Notes: generated by a model not told the origin, from the sequence alone. Counted from the first letter of the stretch, positions 19,755 through 29,062 are shown. The stretch: DNA of 56,597 nucleotides from Cutibacterium avidum ATCC 25577 (GCF_000227295.1 NZ_JH165054.1:1693675-1750271); one strand, 5' to 3'. Numbers and translations are program-made.

Positions 19755-20648
19755 ATGACAACCCGTCTGCTTGTCAATCCGGCCGCCGGTGGCGGCCGCG
19801 CTGATCGTCTCCAGCCCTGGGTGGCAGCACAGTTGCAGCGGGCCTTCGGTGACGTCGATGCCGTACACACCACCAGCTTTCAGAATGCCGACGAGGCATT
19901 GGCTGAGTTTGCGGCCACCGACGGTGAGGGGGACCGCGTCGTCGTCATGGGCGGAGACGGCATGGTCCACCTGGGACTCAACCATCTCGCAGGGACCAGG
20001 ATCCGGCTCGCCATCGTGCCATCGGGAACCGGGAATGACTTTGCCTCGTCGGTGGGCCTGCCCTCCAGGGTTGACGATGCGATTAGGCACATCGTGGCTG
20101 ATCAGCCCACTCGGATCGACCTCGCCGAGGTCACAGGTGCCGTGTATGGCGGGCATTGCTGGGTGGGATGCGTTGTCTCCACCGGGTACGACGCCATCGT
20201 CAACCGACGTACCAACCGCATGACGACGAAGTTCGGCCCGCTGAGTTACGGCTGGGTCGCGCTGTCAGCCCTGGCCGAGTTCACTCCCAGGCACTACCGG
20301 ATCAGCATCGATGGGCAGGACCGAGAGCTCGACGCCATGCTCATCGCCGTCGGCAATGGCGGACACTTCGGTGGCGGGATGAGGGTCTGTCCGACGGCCA
20401 GCGTCGTCGACGGGTTGCTCGACATCACGATCATCCATGCCGTATCCCGCCGGGCACTGCTCAGCTGCCTGCCCCTGCTGTACGCCGGCCGGTTCACCCA
20501 TCTCGACTTCGTGGAGACCCTGCGCGCCCGACGCGTTGACATCGATGGAGATGACATGTTTGCGATGGCCGACGGAGAAGAGATCGGGGACGTTCCACTG
20601 ACCGTCGTCGCTCGTTCATCCGCGGTCAACCTCGTCGGTCTGCCGTGA
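19755..20648 (+). CDS. Diacylglycerol/lipid kinase family protein
   Basis: Protein of 297 residues of the DAGK catalytic family, which phosphorylates lipid alcohols in membrane phospholipid recycling. Catalytic-domain landmarks are LVNPAAGGG near the N-terminus, the ATP-binding GGDGM near residue 65 (usual GGDGT) and PSGTGNDFASSVGLP near residue 90. A later GGGM and Asp/Glu-rich C-terminal domain (DIDGD, ADGEEIG) is usual for the family. ATG 19755 is preferred because GGCAGGAG precedes it at good spacing; GTG 19746 is an alternative. It is inserted between tatC and helY, which are neighbours in mycobacteria. Confidence 0.88.
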   Translation: MTTRLLVNPAAGGGRADRLQPWVAAQLQRAFGDVDAVHTTSFQNADEALAEFAATDGEGDRVVVMGGDGMVHLGLNHLAGTRIRLAIVPSGTGNDFASSVGLPSRVDDAIRHIVADQPTRIDLAEVTGAVYGGHCWVGCVVSTGYDAIVNRRTNRMTTKFGPLSYGWVALSALAEFTPRHYRISIDGQDRELDAMLIAVGNGGHFGGGMRVCPTASVVDGLLDITIIHAVSRRALLSCLPLLYAGRFTHLDFVETLRARRVDIDGDDMFAMADGEEIGDVPLTVVARSSAVNLVGLP

Positions 20649-20665
20649 CGGTCGTACCTGGCCGC

Positions 20666-20671
20666 TAGGTT
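20666..20671 (+). promoter_or_regulatory. -10 element of helY
   Basis: TAGGTT ends 6 bases before ATG 20678. GGAGG lies between the hexamer and the ATG and could instead be a ribosome binding site for a message started further upstream, so leaderless transcription is possible but not certain. Confidence 0.4.
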
Positions 20672-20677
20672 GGAGGC

Positions 20678-23437
20678 ATGAGCGAGACTCTTGACCGGTT
20701 CATCGCAGGGCTGTCCTTCGAACCTGACGACTACCAGGTGACGGCTTGTCAGGATCTCGACGACGGTGCCGGGGTCCTGGTCGCCGCGCCGACGGGGGCC
20801 GGTAAGACGGTGGTGGGCGAGTACGCCACTGACTTGGCTCTGGCCTCAGGTCTGAAGTGCTTCTACACCACCCCCATCAAGGCGCTGTCCAACCAGAAGT
20901 TCCATGATCTGGTGGCTCGTCACGGTGAGGACCAGGTGGGTCTGTTGACTGGTGACGTCACCATCAACTCGGAAGCTCCCGTTGTCGTCATGACGACTGA
21001 GGTGTTGCGGAATATGATCTACCGCAACTCCCACACCCTCGACACCCTGGGTTGGGTCGTGCTCGACGAGGTGCACTACCTGGCTGATCGTTTCCGTGGC
21101 CCGGTCTGGGAGGAAGTCATCCTCGGTCTGGACCCGCAGGTCAAGATCGTCGGACTCTCGGCGACCGTGTCCAACGCGGAGGAATTCGGGGAGTGGCTGG
21201 ACGAGGTGCGCGGGGACGTTCGTGTCGTCGTCTCCGAGCGTCGCCCCGTCCCGTTGACCCAGCACGTGGCCGTTGGACGGCGACTCCATGATCTCTTTGG
21301 CGACAGGCGTCTCACCGACGTCAATCCGGAGCTGATCTCCATCGCCAAGGAGGAGTCCAGATTCCAGCGGGACGACTCCCGTCGTCCCCGAGGCCGCTCT
21401 GGCAAGGGGAAACGCAATGTCTCCTTTGGCAGTGGCCGGTTCGGCGGAGCCTCCGCCCAGCGTCGAGGACGAGGCGGACGTGACAAGCCGCGCGGTCCTC
21501 GTAACCAACCCAGTCGCATTCAGGTCGTGCGGTCCCTCCAGAGGGCCAATCTGCTGCCCGCCATCATCTTCGTGTTCTCCCGGGCCGGATGTGACGCCGC
21601 CGTCAGCCAATTACTCAACACCGACCTGGTCCTCACGAGCCAGCGGGAGGCCCGCCAACTGCGCCGGATCGCTGAGCGCCACGGCGAGGGATTGACAGAC
21701 GAGGAGCGTCGAGCGGTGGGCTGGAACCACTTCGTGGCGGCCTTCGAGCGCGGTATCGCCGCTCACCACGCAGGACTGCTGCCGGTGCTCAAGGCCATCG
21801 TCGAGGAAGGGTTTGTCGCAGGGCTCCTCAAGGTCGTCATCGCCACGGAGACGCTGGCTCTGGGTATCAACATGCCTGCTCGCACCGTCGTGCTGGAAAA
21901 GCTCGTCAAGTACAACGGACAGACCCATGCCGACATCACACCGGGCGAGTACACCCAGCTCACCGGTCGTGCCGGACGCCGCGGCATCGACACCCAGGGA
22001 CATGCGGTGGTGTGCTGGCAAGCCGGGATGGATCCCCGTGCGGTGGCCGGTTTGGCGTCGCGACGGACGTATCCGCTCAACTCGGCCTTCGTCCCGACCT
22101 ACAACATGGCCGTCAACCTCGTCGGATCGATGGGACGCGAGAAGGCCCGTGACTTGCTGGAACACTCCTTCGCCCAGTTCCAGACCGATCGCAGGCTGGG
22201 TGGTTCGGCAGTACGGAGCCGTAAGACCCAGTCCGAGATCGACGCCTACCTGAAAGCGGCCCACTGCGAGCACGGCGATTTCGCGGAGTACGCCCGCATG
22301 CGTGAGGAGATCGGCGAGCTGGAGCATGAGCAGGCGCGGCTGCGCAAGGGGGAACGGCCCAGCCAGGTCGCCGATTCCCTGTCCCGTCTCGACTCGGGTG
22401 ACGTCATCGCGGTGCCGTCCGGTCCGTACGCCGGGTGGGTTGTCGTCGTCGACCCCGGTACTCACGGAAAACGGGGTAAGCGTCCGCATCCACTTGTCAT
22501 GACCCCGGGCCGCACCGTGATTCGCCTTGGTCATGAGGACGTCGACGCCCCCGTCAAGCGGGTTGCCGGGGTCACGGTTCCGCGCCATTTTCACCCAGGA
22601 AATCAGGCCGATCGTCGATCCCTGGGTAAGGCCCTCGATCGAGTCCTTGACGGTCTGGGGCAGCCGGTCATCCAACCGAAACGTCCCGAGGTGGACGCGG
22701 AACTGGCCGAGCGCATCCGTGAGCTGAGGGCTCGGATGAGGCAGCATCCCTGCCATTCCTGCCCGGATCGGGAATCCCACGCTCGCTTTGCCGAGCGTGC
22801 CATGAGGCTGTCGCGTCGCAGCGAGCGAGAGTTGGCGAAAGCGCGGGCCAAAGCCACGTCGATCGCTACCCAGTTCGAGCGGATCGTGCTCGTCCTGGAG
22901 GCACTGGGATACCTCGGTGAAGGGGGCCAGGACGTCACCGACGCCGGCCGAATGTTGTCGGGGATCTACTCCGAACTCGACCTCGTGACGGCCGAGGCCA
23001 TTCGGCGTGGTGTCTTCGACAAACTGGACTACCCCCAGCTGGCCGCGGTGTTGTCAACCATCGTCCACGAATCTCGTCCTGGTGATCGTGGCCACCTGCA
23101 CCGCATGCCCGACCATGGCAGCGAGTCGGCGGAATCCCAGCTCCGAGCCGTGCGAGCCGAAATCGGCCTGCTGGAGCGCGATCACCGTATCGAGCGTCCT
23201 CGCGATCTCGACATCGGATTCGCGGAGATGGCCTATGCCTGGGCTGCTGGGGCCGGGTTGGAAACGGTGCTCGATGACATGAGTGCCGGTGACTTCGTGC
23301 GCCGGGTGCGCCAGGTCTGTGATCTCGCGGGCCAGATCGCTCATGCCGGAGTCTCTGAGGAGCTTGCCCACACCTGCCGTCAGGTGGTCGGTACCATGCA
23401 GCGCGGGGTCGTCACCATGGACCGCGAGGAGGAGTGA
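20678..23437 (+). CDS. helY: Ski2-like DEAD/DEAH-box RNA helicase HelY
   Basis: Superfamily 2 helicase of 919 residues, close to the length of mycobacterial HelY (about 900). Motif I is AAPTGAGKT near residue 40, motif II DEVH near 130, motif III SAT near 160, and the motif VI region QLTGRAGRRGID near 430. An Arg/Gly-rich insert (about 235-280: GRSGKGKR, QRRGRGGRDKPRG) probably binds nucleic acid. The C-terminal half contains a Ski2-type helical domain and a Cys pair region (HPCHSCPD). It sits downstream of tatC as in mycobacteria. Its substrate is inferred to be RNA from the family. Confidence 0.93.
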   Translation: MSETLDRFIAGLSFEPDDYQVTACQDLDDGAGVLVAAPTGAGKTVVGEYATDLALASGLKCFYTTPIKALSNQKFHDLVARHGEDQVGLLTGDVTINSEAPVVVMTTEVLRNMIYRNSHTLDTLGWVVLDEVHYLADRFRGPVWEEVILGLDPQVKIVGLSATVSNAEEFGEWLDEVRGDVRVVVSERRPVPLTQHVAVGRRLHDLFGDRRLTDVNPELISIAKEESRFQRDDSRRPRGRSGKGKRNVSFGSGRFGGASAQRRGRGGRDKPRGPRNQPSRIQVVRSLQRANLLPAIIFVFSRAGCDAAVSQLLNTDLVLTSQREARQLRRIAERHGEGLTDEERRAVGWNHFVAAFERGIAAHHAGLLPVLKAIVEEGFVAGLLKVVIATETLALGINMPARTVVLEKLVKYNGQTHADITPGEYTQLTGRAGRRGIDTQGHAVVCWQAGMDPRAVAGLASRRTYPLNSAFVPTYNMAVNLVGSMGREKARDLLEHSFAQFQTDRRLGGSAVRSRKTQSEIDAYLKAAHCEHGDFAEYARMREEIGELEHEQARLRKGERPSQVADSLSRLDSGDVIAVPSGPYAGWVVVVDPGTHGKRGKRPHPLVMTPGRTVIRLGHEDVDAPVKRVAGVTVPRHFHPGNQADRRSLGKALDRVLDGLGQPVIQPKRPEVDAELAERIRELRARMRQHPCHSCPDRESHARFAERAMRLSRRSERELAKARAKATSIATQFERIVLVLEALGYLGEGGQDVTDAGRMLSGIYSELDLVTAEAIRRGVFDKLDYPQLAAVLSTIVHESRPGDRGHLHRMPDHGSESAESQLRAVRAEIGLLERDHRIERPRDLDIGFAEMAYAWAAGAGLETVLDDMSAGDFVRRVRQVCDLAGQIAHAGVSEELAHTCRQVVGTMQRGVVTMDREEE

Positions 23438-23496
23438 GACCGCCGCTCACCCTCGACGGCACCTGCTCACCCCCTGGGCCAAGGGGCCACGCCCGG

Positions 23497-23502
23497 TAGC
23501 CT
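23497..23502 (+). promoter_or_regulatory. -10 element of hisF
   Basis: TAGCCT followed by GTGGCC and then ATG 23509. The 15-base block TAGCCTGTGGCCATG differs by one base from that in front of ilvE (30248-30262). The mRNA would start at or next to the ATG. Confidence 0.45.
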
Positions 23503-23508
23503 GTGGCC

Positions 23509-24270
23509 ATGGCTGTGGCTGTGCGTGTCATCCCGTGTCTCGACGTCAAAGACGGACGAGTCGTCAAGGGCGTCAACTTCGTCGGTCTGCGCGACGCCGG
23601 TGATCCGGTGGAATTGGCGGCTGAGTACGGACGCCTGGGTGCTGACGAGGTGACCTTCCTTGACATCTCCGCCTCGAGCGAGGGACGAGCCACCACCCGC
23701 GAGGTGGTGACCCGCTGCGCCGAGACGGTTTTCGTGCCCCTCACGGTGGGCGGCGGGGTACGCGGGGTTGACGACGTCGACGTCCTGCTGCGCTCGGGTG
23801 CCGACAAGGTGGGGATCAACACCGGAGCCATCGCCAACCCGGGGATCATCGACGAGGTCGCCGACCGATTCGGCAACCAGGTCATCGTGCTGTCGGTCGA
23901 CGCACGACGGGAACCAGACCAGCCCTCCGGATTCGGGGTGACCACCCACGGTGGAAGCCGTTCGGCCGGTCTTGATGCCGTTGAGTGGGCGCGTCAAGCC
24001 GTCGACCGAGGAGCCGGAGAGGTCCTGCTCAACTCCATGGACGCTGACGGCACCACGGATGGTTTCGACATCGAGATGATCGAGGCGGTACGCCGGGCAG
24101 TCGACGTCCCACTCATCGCCTCGGGCGGGGCCGGCAAGGTGTCTGACTTCGTCGAGGCGGTGCGAGCCGGTGCCGACGCCGTCCTGGCTGCATCGGTGTT
24201 TCACTACCGCACCCTGACGATTGCCCAGGTCAAGGACGGCTTGCGCGAGGCCGGTTTCGAGGTCCGCTGA
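23509..24270 (+). CDS. hisF: Imidazole glycerol phosphate synthase, cyclase subunit HisF
   Basis: With the glutaminase HisH it forms imidazole glycerol phosphate and AICAR in histidine synthesis. It is a TIM barrel of 253 residues. The catalytic Asp residues are in [14 protein letters not shown] (near residue 10) and [15 protein letters not shown] (near 175); the phosphate loops TVGGGVR (near 80) and IASGGAGK (near 203) are intact. ATG 23509 gives the usual MAVAVRVIP start; GTG 23503 is two codons longer. It is alone: no hisH, hisA or other his gene is near, so it must act with genes elsewhere. Confidence 0.95.
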   Translation: MAVAVRVIPCLDVKDGRVVKGVNFVGLRDAGDPVELAAEYGRLGADEVTFLDISASSEGRATTREVVTRCAETVFVPLTVGGGVRGVDDVDVLLRSGADKVGINTGAIANPGIIDEVADRFGNQVIVLSVDARREPDQPSGFGVTTHGGSRSAGLDAVEWARQAVDRGAGEVLLNSMDADGTTDGFDIEMIEAVRRAVDVPLIASGGAGKVSDFVEAVRAGADAVLAASVFHYRTLTIAQVKDGLREAGFEVR

Positions 24271-24314
24271 GCGAACATCGTCATCAGGGAGAGCTGTTGT
24301 GGTAGTCATGATTC

Positions 24315-24725
24315 ATGGACTGCCTTTTCTGCTCAATTGCTGCGGGGGACATCCCTGCGACGATCGTTGATTCCGACGACACCTCGGTCGCATTCCTCGA
24401 CATCGAGCCCTTCCAGGATGGCCACACCCTCGTCATCCCGCGGAAGCATGTCACGAGCGTTCTCAACGACGACGGGGAGTTGGCTCGTATCAGCCCGATG
24501 GTGACGAAGGTGGCTCGGCGTCTCGTCGATTCGCTGGGAGCATCCGGGGTCAACATCGTCTCCAACGCCGGTGAAGTCGCAGGTCAGAGCGTCCATCATC
24601 TCCACGTCCATGTCGTTCCGCGGTATGACCGCGAGCCCGGGATCAATGCCATTCGTTCGACCATGCCGCGGCGTCCGGTCGAGGAGGTTGCCGCCATGGT
24701 GACCGGAGAGCCGAACAGAAGATAG
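24315..24725 (+). CDS. HIT-family nucleotide hydrolase or transferase
   Basis: Protein of 136 residues. The histidine triad HHLHVHV is near residue 95 and the N-terminal zinc-type Cys pair CLFC is at residues 3-6, followed by FLDIEPFQDGHTLVIPRKH, all typical of Hint-like HIT proteins that hydrolyse AMP adducts. ATG 24315 has a TAGTCA hexamer 6 bases ahead (24303-24308) and no Shine-Dalgarno sequence, suggesting a leaderless message. It precedes the ilvB attenuator region by about 30 bases. Substrate is unknown. Confidence 0.9.
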   Translation: MDCLFCSIAAGDIPATIVDSDDTSVAFLDIEPFQDGHTLVIPRKHVTSVLNDDGELARISPMVTKVARRLVDSLGASGVNIVSNAGEVAGQSVHHLHVHVVPRYDREPGINAIRSTMPRRPVEEVAAMVTGEPNRR

Positions 24726-24755
24726 TCCACAGTGTGGGACGTTTGTCCGAATTGG

Positions 24756-24784
24756 TTGACGGCTGGCCGCTCATGCACGAAGCT
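24756..24784 (+). promoter_or_regulatory. Candidate promoter of the ilvB leader
   Basis: A good -35 TTGACG (24756-24761) is followed 17 bases later by a poor -10 (GAAGCT, 24779-24784). If used, transcription would begin close to 24791, directly at the leader-peptide ATG 24792. This would explain why AAAGG is only one base from that ATG. Confidence 0.35.
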
Positions 24785-24804
24785 CAAAGGCATGAACGGC
24801 CAGC
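24762..24804. repeat. Dyad flanking the ilvB leader start
   Basis: GCTGGCCG (24762-24769) and its exact complement CGGCCAGC (24797-24804) flank the leader-peptide start. If transcribed, they would form an RNA hairpin enclosing the start codon. If the promoter at 24756 is used, the left arm is in the spacer and the dyad would be a DNA site instead. Confidence 0.45.
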
Positions 24805-24821
24805 TTCTTGTTATTGGTTAG
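24792..24821 (+). CDS. Branched-chain amino-acid attenuation leader peptide (MNGQLLVIG)
   Basis: A nine-codon frame, Met-Asn-Gly-Gln-Leu-Leu-Val-Ile-Gly, ending in TAG, with the run of Leu, Leu, Val and Ile codons that a branched-chain attenuator needs. It lies 24 bases before an intrinsic terminator and 120 bases before ilvB. A ribosome slowed at the Leu-Leu-Val-Ile codons (24804-24815) would cover the left arm of the hairpin that starts at the stop codon. The peptide itself probably has no function. The ribosome binding site is too close (AAAGG plus one base), so it may be translated from a leaderless transcript. Confidence 0.8.
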   Translation: MNGQLLVIG

Positions 24822-24845
24822 CGTCCTCATCCTCGGATAGGACGC
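24821..24845 (+). promoter_or_regulatory. Hairpin between the leader peptide and the ilvB attenuator
   Basis: GCGTCCT (24821-24827) pairs with AGGACGC (24839-24845). An inner ATC/GAT pair extends the stem over one bulged C, leaving a CTCG loop. The left arm begins inside the leader stop codon, so ribosome position would control its folding. I could not identify a strong alternative pairing with the terminator arm by eye. Confidence 0.55.
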
Positions 24846-24846
24846 T

Positions 24847-24880
24847 CCCTCGTGTGCCACATCGGCAGCGAGGGTTTTTT
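24847..24880 (+). terminator. ilvB transcription attenuator (intrinsic terminator)
   Basis: Outer stem CCCTCG (24847-24852) with CGAGGG (24869-24874), inner stem TGCC/GGCA (24855-24858, 24864-24867) and six Ts (24875-24880). A T-run this clean is unusual among the terminators in this window. Its place after a Leu/Val/Ile leader and before ilvB makes regulated termination very likely. Confidence 0.8.
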
Positions 24881-24944
24881 CTTGTCCAGGACCTTGGCAG
24901 CACCAATGAAGGGCACCGTTTCGCAACCACGGATGGAGGATGGC

Positions 24945-26750
24945 ATGACCGAGAAATCCCGGCATCAACGGATGATGACTGGCGCACAGATCGTTATCGA
25001 GAGCCTCGAGAAGCTCGGTGCCGAGGTTGTCTTCGGGCTTCCCGGTGGTGCGATCATGCCAACCTATGATCCGCTGATGGATTCCTCGAGGGTGCGGCAC
25101 ATCCTGGTGCGCCATGAACAGGGAGCTGGCCATGCCGCAGAGGGGTACGCAGTCGCCACCGGAAAGGTGGGTGTGTGCATGGCGACCTCGGGGCCAGGCG
25201 CGACCAACCTCGTCACCCCGCTCTACGACGCCTACCTGGATTCGGTGCCGCTGGTGGCCATCACCGGTCAGGTCGGTACCACCCTCATCGGAACTGACGG
25301 TTTCCAGGAGGCCGACATCCGCGGCATCACGATGCCGATCACCAAGCACAACTTCCTCATCACCCGTGCCGAGGACATCCCGTTGGCGATGGCCGAGGCC
25401 TTCCACATCGCGTCGACCGGACGACCCGGCCCGGTCCTGATCGACATCACCAAGGACGCCCAGACCTCGGTCGTCCCGTTCACGTGGCCCAAGCAGTTCG
25501 ACCTGCCTGGCTACAAGCCGACGACTCGTCCTCACAGCAGGCAGATCAAGGAGGCGACCGACCTCATCCGGGCCGCTCGTCGTCCGGTGCTCTACGTCGG
25601 TGGCGGCGTCGCCAAGGCCGAGGCTGCGGGCGAGCTGGCTCGGTTGGTCGATATGACGAGCATCCCGGTCGCAACCACCTTGATGGCCCGCGACGTCTTA
25701 CCGGCCACACATCCGTTGGCCCTCGGCATGCCCGGCATGCACGGCTCGGTGGCTGCCGTCGGGGCGTTGCAGCGCGCCGATCTCCTCATCGCCGTCGGCA
25801 CTCGGTTCGACGACCGTGTCACCGGGCGTCTCGACACCTTCGCTCCCGGCGCCAAGGTCATCCACGCCGACATCGATCCCGCTGAAATCGGCAAGAATCG
25901 TCATGCCGATGTCCCGATTGTCGGGGACGCAAGGCTGACCCTGTCGCGCCTGGCGGAGTCCCTGGAGGGCAAGGAGCTGCTCGACATCTCCAACTGGGTG
26001 CGTCAGCTGCAGCGGATGAAGGAGACCTATGCGCCGTCGTGGGAAGAGGTGCCCGAGGGCGAGATCTCCCCGCAACAGGTCATCCAGCGCATCGGCGCCC
26101 TGGCACCCGAGGACAGCGTGTTCGTGACGGGTGTGGGCCAGCACCAGATGTGGGCCTCCCACTTCCTGCCGCACGACAAGCCGCGGTCCTGGTTGACCTC
26201 CGGCGGCGCCGGAACAATGGGGTACTGCGTCCCGGCAGCCTTGGGTGCCAAGGTCGGGCGTCCTGATGCCACCGTGTGGGGTATTGACGGTGACGGCTGC
26301 TTCCAGATGACCAACCAGGAACTCGTCACGGCCGCCCTCAACGATGTACCGGTCAAGATCGCCATCATCAACAACAACGTGCTCGGCATGGTGCGTCAGT
26401 GGCAGAACCTCTTCTTCGACTCCAGGTTCTCCCACACAGACCTGCACTCCGACCGTCTGCCGGACTTCGTCAAGCTCGCCGAGGCAATGGGCTGTGCGGC
26501 CTTCCGCGTGACCGATCCGGACAAGGTCGACGAAACGATCAAGACTGCCAACGAGATCAACGACCGTCCGGTGGTCGTGGAGTTCGTCGTCCACACTGAC
26601 GCCATGGTGTGGCCGATGGTGGCCGCCGGGACCAGCAACGACGACATCAAGATCGCTCGCGACATGGCTCCCGACTGGGGAGACGCCGGGGATGATATCG
26701 CACCCGTCGATGACGAGGACGACGCAGACGACGGGACCGAGGAGAACTGA
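24945..26750 (+). CDS. ilvB: Acetolactate synthase large (catalytic) subunit
   Basis: Condenses pyruvate with pyruvate or 2-oxobutyrate, the first common step to valine, leucine and isoleucine. The protein has 601 residues. The TPP-activating Glu is in [14 protein letters not shown] near residue 55; the FAD-domain segment [12 protein letters not shown] lies near 267; the TPP/Mg motif [11 protein letters not shown] ending in NNN starts near 448. An acidic tail ([13 protein letters not shown]) of about 20 residues is extra. ATG 24945 has GGAGGA upstream; frames starting at 24852 run through the attenuator and are rejected. It is the first gene of ilvBNC and is controlled by the attenuator. Confidence 0.96.
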   Translation: MTEKSRHQRMMTGAQIVIESLEKLGAEVVFGLPGGAIMPTYDPLMDSSRVRHILVRHEQGAGHAAEGYAVATGKVGVCMATSGPGATNLVTPLYDAYLDSVPLVAITGQVGTTLIGTDGFQEADIRGITMPITKHNFLITRAEDIPLAMAEAFHIASTGRPGPVLIDITKDAQTSVVPFTWPKQFDLPGYKPTTRPHSRQIKEATDLIRAARRPVLYVGGGVAKAEAAGELARLVDMTSIPVATTLMARDVLPATHPLALGMPGMHGSVAAVGALQRADLLIAVGTRFDDRVTGRLDTFAPGAKVIHADIDPAEIGKNRHADVPIVGDARLTLSRLAESLEGKELLDISNWVRQLQRMKETYAPSWEEVPEGEISPQQVIQRIGALAPEDSVFVTGVGQHQMWASHFLPHDKPRSWLTSGGAGTMGYCVPAALGAKVGRPDATVWGIDGDGCFQMTNQELVTAALNDVPVKIAIINNNVLGMVRQWQNLFFDSRFSHTDLHSDRLPDFVKLAEAMGCAAFRVTDPDKVDETIKTANEINDRPVVVEFVVHTDAMVWPMVAAGTSNDDIKIARDMAPDWGDAGDDIAPVDDEDDADDGTEEN

Positions 26751-26751
26751 G

Positions 26752-27258
26752 ATGACCAGACACGTGCTGTCGGTGTTGGTGACGAACCGTCCGGGCGTGC
26801 TGACCCGGGTGTCGGGCCTGTTCGCCCGCCGAGGATACAACATCGAGTCCCTGACCGTCTCGCCGACCGATGATCCCAGCGAGTCCCGGATGACGATCGG
26901 GGTGAGCGTCGTCTCGGCCCAGGCCCTCGAGCAGATCGTCAAGCAGCTCAACAAGCTCATCGAGGTTCACAAGATTGTCGAGTTGGATCCCGGTGCGGTC
27001 ACCCGTGAGCTCATCCTCGTCAAGGTGCGCTCCAACGTCGAGAATCGTTCCAAGATCATCGACACCGTCGAACTGTTCCGGGGCAAGACCGTCGACGTCT
27101 CACTGGAGTCGCTGACGATCGAGGCGACCGGGGGACGTGAGAAGCTGGACGCATTGCTGCAGATGCTGGAGCCGTTCGGAATCATCGAACTCGTTCAGTC
27201 CGGACAGGTGGCCCTCAACCGTGGTGCCGCCGCTCTCGGGGCAAAACGCTCTGGATGA
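26752..27258 (+). CDS. ilvN: Acetolactate synthase small regulatory subunit
   Basis: Confers valine feedback inhibition and full activity on IlvB. It has 168 residues: an N-terminal ACT domain ([27 protein letters not shown], residues 7-35) and the C-terminal small-subunit domain ending near [15 protein letters not shown] 26752 begins one base after the ilvB stop, with GAGGAGA upstream, so translation is tightly linked and subunit ratios are likely matched. Length is normal for the short bacterial form. Confidence 0.96.
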   Translation: MTRHVLSVLVTNRPGVLTRVSGLFARRGYNIESLTVSPTDDPSESRMTIGVSVVSAQALEQIVKQLNKLIEVHKIVELDPGAVTRELILVKVRSNVENRSKIIDTVELFRGKTVDVSLESLTIEATGGREKLDALLQMLEPFGIIELVQSGQVALNRGAAALGAKRSG

Positions 27259-27319
27259 CCAGGAATTCCTCCAACCGAAATACAACGAGGCCGAAACACA
27301 ACAAGGAGATAAACACACC

Positions 27320-28348
27320 ATGGCAAAGATCTACTACGACGATGACGCCGACCTGTCCATCATCCAGAACCGTCAGGTTGCCGTCATTGGTTACGGCTCC
27401 CAGGGGCATGCCCATGCCCTCAACCTGCGTGACTCCGGCGTTGACGTGCGGGTCGGTCTGCGCGAGGGTTCCTCGTCGATTGCTAAGGCTGAAGCCCAGG
27501 GGCTGCGCGTGCTGTCCATCGAGGAGGCGTGTGAGGAGGCCGACGTGATCATGGTCTTGGCCCCCGATCAGAACCAGCGTCAGCTGTACGCCGAACAGAT
27601 CGCCCCGCACCTCAAGGACGGCGATGCCCTCTTCTTCGCCCATGGCTTCAACGTCCACTTCGGCTACATCGAGGCCCCCGAGGGCGTCGACGTCTGCATG
27701 GTCGCCCCGAAGGGCCCTGGTCACATCGTGCGTCGTGAATACGCCGACGGCCGCGGTGTCCCAGTGCTTGTCTGCGTCGAGAAGGATGCTTCTGGCATGG
27801 CCTGGGCTCTGACCAAGTCCTACGCCAAGGCCCTCGGCGGTCTGCGTGCCGGCGGCATCGAGACCAGCTTCCGCGAGGAGACCGAGACCGACCTCTTCGG
27901 TGAGCAGGCCGTGCTGTGTGGTGGTCTGTCCCACCTCATCCAGGCTGGTTTCGAGACTCTCGTCAACGCCGGTTACCAGCCGGAGATGGCCTACTTCGAG
28001 GTCTGCCACGAGATGAAGATGATCGTCGACCTCATCATCGAGGGCGGCATATCCAAGCAGCGTTGGTCGATCTCCGACACCGCTGAGTACGGCGACTACG
28101 TCTCTGGCCCGCGCGTCGTCGACGACCATGTCAAGGAGAACATGAAGGCTGTCCTGGATGACATCCAGACCGGCGCCTTCGCCAAGCGATTCATCGACGA
28201 CCAGGACGCCGGTGCTCCGGAGTTCAGGAAGCTGCGTGAGGAGGAGGCCAAGCACCCGATCGAGGCCACCGGCAAGGAGCTTCGCAAGATGTACTCCTGG
28301 TTGGCCGCCACCGACGAGGACTACACCGAGGGCAGTGCTGCTCGCTGA
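27320..28348 (+). CDS. ilvC: Ketol-acid reductoisomerase
   Basis: Isomerises and reduces acetolactate with NADPH, the second step of valine/isoleucine synthesis. The protein has 342 residues, a class I short form. The nucleotide-binding motif is [12 protein letters not shown] near residue 24, with the cofactor loop [11 protein letters not shown] near 55 whose Ser residues fit NADPH. Metal-binding acids are in [11 protein letters not shown] (near 192) and [16 protein letters not shown] (near 215). ATG 27320 has AAGGAGAT upstream. It follows ilvN by 61 bases and ends the operon at a strong hairpin. Confidence 0.97.
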   Translation: MAKIYYDDDADLSIIQNRQVAVIGYGSQGHAHALNLRDSGVDVRVGLREGSSSIAKAEAQGLRVLSIEEACEEADVIMVLAPDQNQRQLYAEQIAPHLKDGDALFFAHGFNVHFGYIEAPEGVDVCMVAPKGPGHIVRREYADGRGVPVLVCVEKDASGMAWALTKSYAKALGGLRAGGIETSFREETETDLFGEQAVLCGGLSHLIQAGFETLVNAGYQPEMAYFEVCHEMKMIVDLIIEGGISKQRWSISDTAEYGDYVSGPRVVDDHVKENMKAVLDDIQTGAFAKRFIDDQDAGAPEFRKLREEEAKHPIEATGKELRKMYSWLAATDEDYTEGSAAR

Positions 28349-28369
28349 GCTCGAGGTTGCTGACAAATG

Positions 28370-28401
28370 CCGAGGGCCCGTGGACATCCACGGGCCCTCG
28401 G
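28370..28401. terminator. Terminator after ilvC, shared with a convergent gene
   Basis: CGAGGGCCCGTGGA (28371-28384) is followed by CA and the exact complement (28387-28400), extended by a C-G pair on the outside. It lies between convergent ilvC and the methyltransferase gene. Confidence 0.8.
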
Positions 28402-28432
28402 GCTGTGTGCAGGAGGTGTGACGAACGGTTGC

Positions 28433-29062
28433 TCAGCCGCGCGGGGACAGGCGGCAGGCGACGATGGCCGCCATGTCGGAGGCGAGCTGAATCTCGGTGG
28501 CATGGATCTTCGGGTGGGTGAGCCACGCCAGCCTGGTGGTGTCGACGGTGCCGTTGATGTCGCGCGGGGGAAATCCGTGGCTGGGGGGCATGTCGTCGAT
28601 GACGACCAAACCGCCGACGGCGACAGCCTTGAGGATGTCGTCGACCTCACGTACCCGAGCCACTCGAATCGGGACGGAGAGAAGACCGAAGGGTCCGCGT
28701 TCCAACAGGTCGTCCCAGGTGCCCTCGATGATGTCGATGTCGAGGTCAGCCAAGACCTCGCGGGCACGGGCGCACACCGTTGGATCAGGCTCGTAGCTGA
28801 TGACCTTGGTGCGCTTGCGGGCCCCCAGACGCAGCCAGGCAGCTCCGGCACCGGATCCTGTCTCGCATTCCCCGATGGAACCGTGCACCCCCGCAGCCAA
28901 GGTCGCCATGAAACGGCCGGTCTCATTACGGGTGGTGGTGAAGTAGCCCATCTCCAGCGCATTGTGGAGGGCCTTCGTCACCGGTTCGGGAATCTCGGGA
29001 ATGGATAGCACGGGGACATTGTGCCAGGAGGGCACATCCTCCGGGATGGTGGCGGCCGACAA
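28433..29062 (-). CDS. O-methyltransferase-like SAM-dependent methyltransferase
   Basis: Protein of about 209 residues with a class I methyltransferase fold. The SAM-binding region is IGECETGSGAGAAWL near residue 65, followed by the acidic strand end ISYEPDP (near 90) and the VVIDDMPP strand (near 155), a layout close to catechol O-methyltransferase relatives. The substrate is unknown. The only long start is TTG 29062, with no good ribosome site; GTG 29035 behind GGAGG at spacing 2 is an alternative, so the N-terminus is uncertain. It lies between leuB and ilvC but has no obvious role in branched-chain synthesis. Confidence 0.75.
   Translation of the reverse strand: MSAATIPEDVPSWHNVPVLSIPEIPEPVTKALHNALEMGYFTTTRNETGRFMATLAAGVHGSIGECETGSGAGAAWLRLGARKRTKVISYEPDPTVCARAREVLADLDIDIIEGTWDDLLERGPFGLLSVPIRVARVREVDDILKAVAVGGLVVIDDMPPSHGFPPRDINGTVDTTRLAWLTHPKIHATEIQLASDMAAIVACRLSPRG

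Noticed and set aside
24726-24944. T-box riboswitch as the control of ilvB
   Set aside because: There is no T-box core sequence or specifier loop; the short Leu/Val/Ile leader peptide and terminator explain the region better.
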